Shown here piece by piece: positions 9,213 through 15,923 of a stretch of DNA of 64,000 bases (its first letter is position 1; each line of letters opens with the position of its first letter). The translations under genes and the position numbers were made by a program. Source of the DNA: Treponema sp. (lineage in GTDB: Bacteria > Spirochaetota > Spirochaetia > Treponematales > Treponemataceae); contig JAFZLA010000071.1 in the NCBI GenBank assembly GCA_017551705.1, positions 1 to 64,000 on the forward strand, given 5' to 3'. The notes below the pieces were generated by a model that had not been told where the DNA came from, ran no database searches, and worked only from the letters and a program-made list of their open reading frames with translations.

Positions 9213-9547
9213 AAAAAATCACTGTAATATTTGCCGCGCTCTTTGCGATGGCTCTTTGTTCGTGCATTACTTTTAAGTCATCGTTCCAAAACAACGACGA
9301 CATCAAGGTTGGCGGCCCTTTGCAAGTTAACGACAATAAAAGCTATTTTATTATTGTTGGCGATGAGGGCGAGTACTCCAAAAACGCGCAAACTTTCTTC
9401 TTGATAAAGGACGCGCAACACCCTGACGTTTGGAATACTCTTGTTTCCAGCGTAGGCAAGGTGATTTTTATTCACGGCACAGTGGTCGAAACTCACAGCA
9501 TGTGGGTTAAGACTGTTGCTGTCGATAAAATATCTTTCCCTGAGTGA
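9209..9547 (+). CDS. Small lipoprotein, copy 1 (partner of C11 copy 1)
   Basis: A 112-residue lipoprotein (lipobox MALCSC) with a beta-rich body. It is a close paralogue of the 109-residue protein at 15569: both share SSFQNNDDIKVGG, SYFIIVG and TLVSSVGK/TIVSSVGR. The alternation of strands and the IFIHGTVVE turn suggest an OB-like or small beta-barrel fold, which is inference. ATGA overlap with the C11 gene implies coupled expression. Because one copy follows each protease set, a role as inhibitor, chaperone or accessory factor is possible, but nothing in the sequence proves it. Confidence 0.8.
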   Translation: MKKITVIFAALFAMALCSCITFKSSFQNNDDIKVGGPLQVNDNKSYFIIVGDEGEYSKNAQTFFLIKDAQHPDVWNTLVSSVGKVIFIHGTVVETHSMWVKTVAVDKISFPE

Positions 9548-9568
9548 GTTTTAAGGAGGAAACATAAA

Positions 9569-10036
9569 ATGAAGAAAATTGTATTGATGGCCGCAGCGTT
9601 CGCGCTTGCGACAGCGGCTTTTGCAAAGCCTGCTCGAGTTACAGGCTGGAAAGATGTTGCCAAAATCGCTGACAAGAACGGCATGGAAGTTGTAGAGGAC
9701 AAGACTGAGTGGTTCATTGCAAAGAGCAACGGCGGAAAAGACTTTGCTGTTTACGCCGTATGTGATTTTAAGGACATGAATGTGACTCTTGCCATGTCTT
9801 GCATAAAAGGCGAGATTTTTTCAAAAATCTATTGCCAAGACAAGGCGAATGGAGAGCCGTACCTTATATACAGTTTGGTCTATGGCGACCAAAAATGTGT
9901 TTTGGTCAACGGCAAAGATTTTGGCATTTATGCTCCCGACGAGGAAATTGCTTTTTGGACGGAGAAATGCAAGGGAGAACGAGCGTCGTTTTTGGCTGAT
10001 CTTGCCAAGGACTACGGCCTTGTCATCCCCAGATAA
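9569..10036 (+). CDS. Small exported protein of unknown function
   Basis: A 155-residue protein with a signal peptide (MKKIVLMAAAFALATAAFA, then KPARV) and no lipobox. No family was recognised. The mature part has three cysteines in its middle and one near the end. A strong AAGGAGGAAA site precedes the ATG. It follows the small lipoprotein by 21 bp and ends the operon that begins with C11 copy 1; a terminator comes directly after it. There is no paralogue in the second gene set. Confidence 0.7.
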   Translation: MKKIVLMAAAFALATAAFAKPARVTGWKDVAKIADKNGMEVVEDKTEWFIAKSNGGKDFAVYAVCDFKDMNVTLAMSCIKGEIFSKIYCQDKANGEPYLIYSLVYGDQKCVLVNGKDFGIYAPDEEIAFWTEKCKGERASFLADLAKDYGLVIPR

Positions 10037-10060
10037 TAGCCATCCAGCTTAAAACAGCAA

Positions 10061-10097
10061 CCCCGCCGCGCTCGTGCGGCGGGGCATTTTCTTTTTC
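10061..10097 (+). terminator. Strong rho-independent terminator
   Basis: A perfect 9-bp GC-only stem, CCCCGCCGC (10061-10069) with GCGGCGGGG (10076-10084), is followed by a T-rich tract. It ends the C11 copy 1 operon. Confidence 0.9.
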
Positions 10098-10127
10098 TTG
10101 ATAAAATTCCCCAAAAACGCGTATGTC

Positions 10128-10156
10128 TTGAAAATTTGCCATAAAAGCGCTATAAT
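10128..10156 (+). promoter_or_regulatory. Sigma70-type promoter for the membrane regulator
   Basis: TTGAAA at 10128-10133, a 17-bp spacer and a consensus TATAAT at 10151-10156, with GCGC directly before the -10. Confidence 0.75.
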
Positions 10157-10197
10157 TACTCCATTATCTCTATTTTTATGTAGTAAAGAGGCGCGCC

Positions 10198-11247
10198 GTG
10201 AAGACTTTTGCCTTAGCCTTAAAAAGCGTTTTTGAAAAATACTTTTGGATTCCGCCCCTGGACTTGGCCGACACCGCCGAGACCAACCGCCATCGCAATT
10301 GCGTTTGGAGTTTGGTTTGCGTTTGTCTAATCTTGCTTTGGGTTCCCTTTTGCCTGGTTGTTTTTAAGGGCGACATCCACTCCACCAGCGTTTATTTAGG
10401 CTTTATTTTAATCACCTTTGTGGACGCCGCGCTTTCTTTTTGCCTTTCGGTTTTGGTTAAAAATGTTTCCCGCCAAAAAGCCTGGATTATAAAAAACATC
10501 CCTATTTATGTTGTTTTTTGCTGGGGAATGGGCGGTTCCAGCTACATATTCTACGCCATTCAAAATCCTGCCAGCGGCGTCATTTGCTTTTTTATTTCGG
10601 TTTCAATCATGCTGGCTGTCTTTAGCTTGTCGCTGCCTTTTTTTTGCGCCATCATGCTGGCAGGAGCGGCGGCCCTGGCTCCAGGCGTATTAAAAGCGTT
10701 TGGAACTTTCAGTTTTACCACTTTTGTTTTGGCGGCCGTTTTTTTTGTTTTTCTTGCCTTTTACAAGAGAAGCGCTGAAAAACAATACTTTGCCCTTTTG
10801 AAAAACCAAAAGAAACTGCTTGAGGCAAAGACTTTTGGCAACTTTACCCTCTTGTACGAAAACAAGGTGGTCAAGTTTGCCCGCGTAAAGTCCTCCGAAC
10901 TCTTGGCCTATCTTGTCTATAAGAACGGAAGCTCCGCCAACACAAAGGAATTGATTTCGGTCCTTTACGGAGATTTTGCCGATTCGGAGCGCTACGGCTC
11001 AAGCCTGCGCAGCCTTGTGTCGGACATAAAGCGCAGCCTTGCCGATCTGGGGATACAAAACTTTTTCATCGCCGAATACAACAACTTTCGCGTAAATCCG
11101 GAAGCCGTCCGCTGCGACTTTTACGACTTTTTGGCCGGAGACGCGGCCGCGCAAAAAAAGTTTGCCGGCGAGTTTATGAGCCAATACAGTTGGGCCGAAG
11201 GCGTGGCTGAATTTTTGGCCCGAAAAGTCCTTAAGCGCCAAGCCTAG
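10198..11247 (+). CDS. Polytopic membrane protein with C-terminal winged-helix DNA-binding domain
   Basis: A 349-residue protein starting with GTG. Residues 1-34 are soluble. Six hydrophobic segments follow (about 35-57, 63-85, 97-118, 123-145, 148-165 and 170-190). After a short basic linker, residues about 210-300 resemble the OmpR/SARP (BTAD-type) winged helix: FGNFTLLYEN, then RVKSSELLAYLVYKNG, then KELISVLYGD, then LRSLVSDIKRSLADLG. The arrangement suggests a membrane-embedded transcription regulator that senses the envelope, comparable in logic to CadC/ToxR but with reversed domain order and many membrane segments. It lies between the two C11 operons and has its own promoter, so it is a good candidate for their regulator. 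That link is inference. Confidence 0.7.
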   Translation: MKTFALALKSVFEKYFWIPPLDLADTAETNRHRNCVWSLVCVCLILLWVPFCLVVFKGDIHSTSVYLGFILITFVDAALSFCLSVLVKNVSRQKAWIIKNIPIYVVFCWGMGGSSYIFYAIQNPASGVICFFISVSIMLAVFSLSLPFFCAIMLAGAAALAPGVLKAFGTFSFTTFVLAAVFFVFLAFYKRSAEKQYFALLKNQKKLLEAKTFGNFTLLYENKVVKFARVKSSELLAYLVYKNGSSANTKELISVLYGDFADSERYGSSLRSLVSDIKRSLADLGIQNFFIAEYNNFRVNPEAVRCDFYDFLAGDAAAQKKFAGEFMSQYSWAEGVAEFLARKVLKRQA

Positions 11248-11275
11248 CCAAAATTTTTGCGTTTTTGCGCTGATT

Positions 11276-11304
11276 TTGCGCGGTTTTTATGCTAGAATTA
11301 TAAT
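11276..11304 (+). promoter_or_regulatory. Promoter of the second C11 operon
   Basis: TTGCGC at 11276-11281, a 17-bp spacer and TATAAT at 11299-11304. The -35 sits inside a TTTTGCGCTGATTTTGCGC repeat that also occurs upstream of the gene at 5497, so the two could share a regulator site. Confidence 0.65.
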
Positions 11305-11329
11305 GGCAAGAGATTTTAGTGGAGGACCC

Positions 11330-12943
11330 ATGAAAAAAATTGTTTTATTGTTGACGTCTCTTTGGGCGCTTTCGCTGTGCTCTTGCTTTAACTTGGGTGG
11401 CGATGTCGAGCAAAAAAATTCCGACTGGCTTTTTTTGCTCTACTTTGACGCGGACTCAAACCTTAACGATTCCCTTTATGTCAACTTGCGCCAGACGGAG
11501 GCTGGGCTGGCTTATGCAAGAAAGGCTGACGGCAGCCCCGAAGACGGCTATCCTTCGATAAACGTAGTTGTTCTGTGGGACGGAATCAGCGAGGAACTAA
11601 AAGGCGACTCTAAATTCATGCATCCCGACGGCGCCGTCTTTGAGTTGGGAGCCGATTATGAATTGCGCTCTCAAGCGGATAACAATCAGTTCGACCTTGG
11701 CGATAAATGGAAGATTGGCGCCAACACAAAGGACTTGACCTCCGCGGCCCGCGGCTGGCTAAAGACCGAGCCCGACATGGGCGACTATAAAACGCTCGAA
11801 GGCTTTTTAAAATGGGCCAAGCAGCGCTACAGCGCAAAAAATGTTGTTGTCTGCTTGGACGACCACGGAGCGGGAACCCACAAGGAAACTTACGACGATT
11901 CAACCGCCACCTCAAAATCTTTGTGCAGCGACGAGACCAATTCCGCGTTGACTAAAAAAGACAGGCTTTTGACTTGCAAAAACATTAAGGACGCGCTAAA
12001 AAGCGCGGGCTACACGGGCGCCGACAAGCCCAAAATTTTATGGAACGACCTTTGCTCGCAGGCCACCGCCGAGATTGTCTATAATTTTGCCGGCTGCGCG
12101 GACTACTTTAGCGCATCTCCAAATCTAAGTTTTTCAAACAACTTTATGTATCTAATTGGATACTTAAAAAGTTCCTATACCGCGCGAGACTTTGGAAAGC
12201 TTATTTCAAGCATTTATTACAACATGTTTTACAAGTATAATCAAACGCATTGTACAGGCAATAATGCAATATCAAGCAGATCCAGCGGATGCTCAATGAT
12301 CACTTGGTCCCTTTTTAGCCTTGACGAGTCAAAGGCGGAGGCCCTTAAAACCGCCGTCGACAATTTTGCTGGGGCTTTGCTTGAAATAAAAGACAGCGGC
12401 CAAACTGTGGCAGGCGGCTCGGAAACTTTGTTTAACGCCGTTTATTCGAGATATATAAAGCAAAACCCAAAAGATTTGTCCGACTGCAAGGGCCTTGCGT
12501 ATTGCGGAACCTTCGCTTTTTTGAACGACCTTGGTTGGCTTACAAAAGAAGTTTTGGCCGACGACGAATTGTCCGCCGCGCATTGCGCCGCCCAAACGCT
12601 TCAAAATTTGCTAAAGCATGGCGACGACAATCTGATTGTCCACGCTTGGGGCGGCAAGCGCGCCCAAGGCGATAACGGCGTCGAATGGACTAACATCACC
12701 GCAAACCAAATGTATCATACTAATCAACCGGATTTATATAGCGGCGAAGCTGTCAGCGTGGAATTCTCCGAAGACATTTACGGAATGACAATTGCCGCAA
12801 GCAGAAAGTGGGGCTTTAATAAATCGGGCCAGCTTGTGCCTTATCCCGCAAACATGGACACTGTAAAAAATTACTACGATTGGACCGGCTTTTCGCAAAA
12901 GTGGGGTCAAGTCATAAACTATTGGTTGGAGGATGATCAATGA
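11330..12943 (+). CDS. Clostripain-like (C11) peptidase lipoprotein, copy 2
   Basis: A 537-residue paralogue of the gene at 7572, with lipobox LSLCSC and the same domain plan. The candidate active site is His179 (DDHGAG) and Cys242 (WNDLC), followed by NFAGCADYFSASPN. The two copies are near-identical around the active site and in the C-terminal YDWTGFS segment, but differ in the linker and in the region after the catalytic cysteine (about residues 260-310), so they may have different substrates. The start is ATG 11330 behind GGAGG. The stop overlaps the next start (ATGA). Confidence 0.85.
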   Translation: MKKIVLLLTSLWALSLCSCFNLGGDVEQKNSDWLFLLYFDADSNLNDSLYVNLRQTEAGLAYARKADGSPEDGYPSINVVVLWDGISEELKGDSKFMHPDGAVFELGADYELRSQADNNQFDLGDKWKIGANTKDLTSAARGWLKTEPDMGDYKTLEGFLKWAKQRYSAKNVVVCLDDHGAGTHKETYDDSTATSKSLCSDETNSALTKKDRLLTCKNIKDALKSAGYTGADKPKILWNDLCSQATAEIVYNFAGCADYFSASPNLSFSNNFMYLIGYLKSSYTARDFGKLISSIYYNMFYKYNQTHCTGNNAISSRSSGCSMITWSLFSLDESKAEALKTAVDNFAGALLEIKDSGQTVAGGSETLFNAVYSRYIKQNPKDLSDCKGLAYCGTFAFLNDLGWLTKEVLADDELSAAHCAAQTLQNLLKHGDDNLIVHAWGGKRAQGDNGVEWTNITANQMYHTNQPDLYSGEAVSVEFSEDIYGMTIAASRKWGFNKSGQLVPYPANMDTVKNYYDWTGFSQKWGQVINYWLEDDQ

Positions 12944-13596
12944 AAAAAATTGCAATGATGGCGGTTGCGCTTGCGTTTGCTTGCGCGGCGTCTCTCTCGG
13001 CATGGGAACACTCGGCCGGCCTTGAGCTTTCGGCGCCTTACTTTTGCGCAAATGCAAAGGGCGACGGAACAAAAAACGTAATCGAGCCGCAGCTTTCGGC
13101 GCGATATTTTGGCAAGGCCCAAAACGGCTTTTGCGTTTCGGCCGCTTTGGCGGCGGGACTTCCGTTAAGCAAGAATTTTGCGCTTGACGGCGAAAGCAAA
13201 ACCAAAATTGGTTTTGGCATGGGCCTTTGCTTGGGCGCCGGTTACGCCTTTGAAATCAACGAGCGCTTTACGCTGGCTGCGCTTGGTTCCGTTTCTTTGG
13301 ATTGGATTCGCTTTAAGTATAAAAAGGAGTTTCCTGCGCGGACTTCCACCGGCAGCTATAGCTCTGAATGGACTCAAACCGACAACGCTCTTTTTGTCGG
13401 CTTGGGCGCCGAACTTTTGGCGATGTTCAAGTTGACAAAACACATTTCGCTTGTGGGCTCTTGCGCCATCCGATTCTTGGACGGCGGAACTTTGTGGAAA
13501 AAAGGAACAAAGCAAGGCAAAAGCTACGACGCGACTTATGACTTGCGCGGAAATGTCATAGTGTCGCCGTCTTTTGGAGCCAGTTGGACGTTTTAG
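12940..13596 (+). CDS. Small outer-membrane beta-barrel protein
   Basis: A 218-residue protein with a signal peptide (cleavage probably after SLSA). Amphipathic strands alternate with charged turns, and the chain ends in the aromatic residue Phe (SFGASWTF), the usual C-terminal signature of outer-membrane barrels. The size fits an 8-stranded barrel. It is coupled by ATGA overlap to the C11 lipoprotein and followed 9 bp later by the S41-like lipoprotein, so it may anchor or export components of this set. It has no counterpart in the first C11 operon. Confidence 0.7.
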   Translation: MKKIAMMAVALAFACAASLSAWEHSAGLELSAPYFCANAKGDGTKNVIEPQLSARYFGKAQNGFCVSAALAAGLPLSKNFALDGESKTKIGFGMGLCLGAGYAFEINERFTLAALGSVSLDWIRFKYKKEFPARTSTGSYSSEWTQTDNALFVGLGAELLAMFKLTKHISLVGSCAIRFLDGGTLWKKGTKQGKSYDATYDLRGNVIVSPSFGASWTF

Positions 13597-13605
13597 GAGG
13601 AGTAG

Positions 13606-15555
13606 ATGAAATTCAATCTTAAAAAGAAAAATATTTTTGCAGTTTTGGCTCTTTGCGCGGCTTTTGCCCTTGCGTCTTGCGCCAACGAGGTTGGAGACAG
13701 CGCCAGCGGCGGAACGGTTGTAGGCGATGGCTACAAATTCCCCGAGACGACAAAGATTGTAAGCCGCATGCAGTCGCAGGTTTTCAATGCTGAAGGAAAA
13801 TCCATTGTAGCGAATCTCACCCCGAGTTATGTTGTCACATGGTTTTTGGAAGGTTACGAAAAGGTTCCCTTTTTGCGGCTTAGCGACGTTGCTGCCATTA
13901 TTAGCAGTCTCAACGGCAGGGGCTATCAGTTGAACGCCAAGAAAGGCCAAGACGGCCTTTGGTATTACGAAAATTATGATTGCAAAAATTCTAAAGGGTC
14001 CTACTTAAGCGACACGCTTAGCTTTGATGTAAGCAAACAAACTATTCGCAGCGACGACTTTATCCGCTTTATCGCGGCAGACAGCAATATAAACAATGGA
14101 ATCGGCTACTGTTATTATAATGCCACAGACGCTGCTTCGACCCAAAAACCCGCAATAACTATGAACAACGCGTCAAACCCAACGGCATATGTCAAAAACA
14201 AAGAAACAACTGAAATCAAACTTGACGACTACGGAATAAAGATGTTCGTCTTTGACACAACTCAATATAATTCCGCAAGCTTTACGGGCCTTAAAAACGA
14301 CCTTTTGATTCCCTTCCAAGCGCTTTCAAGCGCCTTCTTCTTTTTTTCCATCGCAACCTTTAACGGAAGCGATTATTATTTTTGTCTTGACGATGGGCTT
14401 GCCAACGCCAACACGGCGTTCAGGGCGTATGATTCAGGCCGCGAGGGCCGCTCCACAAGAAGCCGCTTTTCGGCGGAATGGAACTACAGAAATCTTTGCA
14501 TGTTCTTTGACCTAAACTACAGCCTAAAGACTAAAAGGGATTTGGTCGGCAAGGACAACATCGGCCCCCGCATAAACGACAGCATTTTTGCCAATGGCTT
14601 GGGCTTTGACTTGCTTTCGCAAGACACCGCAATTTACGACACGGCGCTTGTCAAATTTTTAATGTCATACATTGACGACGGCCACACCAGCTACATCGAG
14701 CCGTCCCTTTACCAGTCAAAAAAAGACGCTGGCAACTACATCCTTTTGCCCGGCAAATTGGCAGGTCCTAGAAGAGCCCAGATCGGAAAAATTTTGAATG
14801 ACCTTAGCGCGCGCCGTGAGAAAGCTGGCGGCGGGGAAGGCGTCTTTTACGTTGAGGAAGGCGGCCAAAAAAAGATGGCCGTCATAGTCTTTGACGGCTT
14901 TGTCGGCGGCAATCCGGGCGACGGCCCATGGACTAAAGATGACTTGCCGACGCTTGCCGCCACCAACACATACCAGTTTTTTAAACAGGCTTTTATAGAC
15001 ATCGCCAAATATCCGTCTGTCGAAAACGTTGTAATCGATCTTTCTTGCAACGGCGGCGGCTCTTGCGACCAGTGCTTTTTGGCCCTGTGCTTTTTGGAAG
15101 ACCCGGAAAATTTTTACATGGGCCAGTGGAACGTCTTGGACAATTCAATGACAAAATTTACCGCCAGCATAAAGGACGAAAACAACGCGACGTCGCTAAA
15201 AAAGAGCTACAATTTTTATGTTCTGACAAGCGGCTTCTCCTTTTCTTGCGGAAACTATTTCCCGGCCGTGTGCAAGTATCAGTTCCACAAGAATTCGCTG
15301 TTCGTTCAAAATGTGGGAAAGCAAAGCGGCGGAGGAGCGGCCAACGTAAAGAGCGCTCAAACTTCCGACGGCGCCTTGTTCAAAACATCATGCGCCACGC
15401 AAATGTGCGAGTTTGACGCAAACAATAATTACATTTGCATTGACGCCGGCATTCCTGTCGACTATGGGATTGAATACGACGACTTTTACAGCGGCGACAA
15501 GATTTACCAAAATTTGTACAACAAGCTAAAGCAAAAGTATCCCAGCAAATTTTAA
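13606..15555 (+). CDS. S41-like peptidase lipoprotein
   Basis: A 649-residue lipoprotein (lipobox LALASC) with an S41-type core: YIDDGHTSYIEPS at about residues 354-366, NVVIDLSCNGGGS, and GFSFSCGN with the candidate nucleophile Ser547, followed by a GKQSGGGAA turn. It is a diverged paralogue of the protein at 3631, but this copy is membrane-anchored. A perfect AGGAGGAG site precedes the ATG. It lies in an operon with C11 copy 2, the barrel protein and the second small lipoprotein. Function is inferred from the family; activity is untested, and the usual PDZ domain of bacterial C-terminal processing proteases is not evident. Confidence 0.75.
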   Translation: MKFNLKKKNIFAVLALCAAFALASCANEVGDSASGGTVVGDGYKFPETTKIVSRMQSQVFNAEGKSIVANLTPSYVVTWFLEGYEKVPFLRLSDVAAIISSLNGRGYQLNAKKGQDGLWYYENYDCKNSKGSYLSDTLSFDVSKQTIRSDDFIRFIAADSNINNGIGYCYYNATDAASTQKPAITMNNASNPTAYVKNKETTEIKLDDYGIKMFVFDTTQYNSASFTGLKNDLLIPFQALSSAFFFFSIATFNGSDYYFCLDDGLANANTAFRAYDSGREGRSTRSRFSAEWNYRNLCMFFDLNYSLKTKRDLVGKDNIGPRINDSIFANGLGFDLLSQDTAIYDTALVKFLMSYIDDGHTSYIEPSLYQSKKDAGNYILLPGKLAGPRRAQIGKILNDLSARREKAGGGEGVFYVEEGGQKKMAVIVFDGFVGGNPGDGPWTKDDLPTLAATNTYQFFKQAFIDIAKYPSVENVVIDLSCNGGGSCDQCFLALCFLEDPENFYMGQWNVLDNSMTKFTASIKDENNATSLKKSYNFYVLTSGFSFSCGNYFPAVCKYQFHKNSLFVQNVGKQSGGGAANVKSAQTSDGALFKTSCATQMCEFDANNNYICIDAGIPVDYGIEYDDFYSGDKIYQNLYNKLKQKYPSKF

Positions 15556-15568
15556 TGGAGATTGAACT

Positions 15569-15898
15569 ATGAAAAAAATTACTGTAATCTTTGCCGCGCT
15601 TTTTGCGTTGGCGCTTGTCTCTTGCATCTCTTTCCAATCGTCGTTCCAAAACAATGACGACATAAAAGTTGGCGGAGTGGTGCAAGTCAATGACAGGAAT
15701 AGTTACTTTATAATCGTCGGCGCCGAATCAAAGAGCGCGCAAACCTATTTTTTGGTCAAGGACTCCAAAAACGCCGACGCTTGGAAGACAATTGTTTCGA
15801 GCGTTGGAAGAACTGTCTTTGTTCACGGAAAAGTTGTGGAAGAAGCAAGCCTTTGGTGCAAGACTGTAGCCGTCACAAGCGTTTCGTTCCCGGAATAG
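15569..15898 (+). CDS. Small lipoprotein, copy 2
   Basis: A 109-residue lipoprotein (lipobox LALVSC), closely related to the protein at 9209. The first 50 residues differ at only about ten positions; the middle is five residues shorter. It ends the second protease operon, 13 bp after the S41-like gene, with a GGAG ribosome site. The strong conservation between copies suggests one shared, specific role in each set. Confidence 0.8.
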   Translation: MKKITVIFAALFALALVSCISFQSSFQNNDDIKVGGVVQVNDRNSYFIIVGAESKSAQTYFLVKDSKNADAWKTIVSSVGRTVFVHGKVVEEASLWCKTVAVTSVSFPE

Positions 15899-15923
15899 CA
15901 ATTTGCCGGCGCGCGATTGGCGC

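Noticed and set aside
13165-13950. Minus-strand open frame of 261 codons
   Set aside because: It lies opposite the barrel and S41-like genes, shows no domain, and has the composition of a shadow frame.
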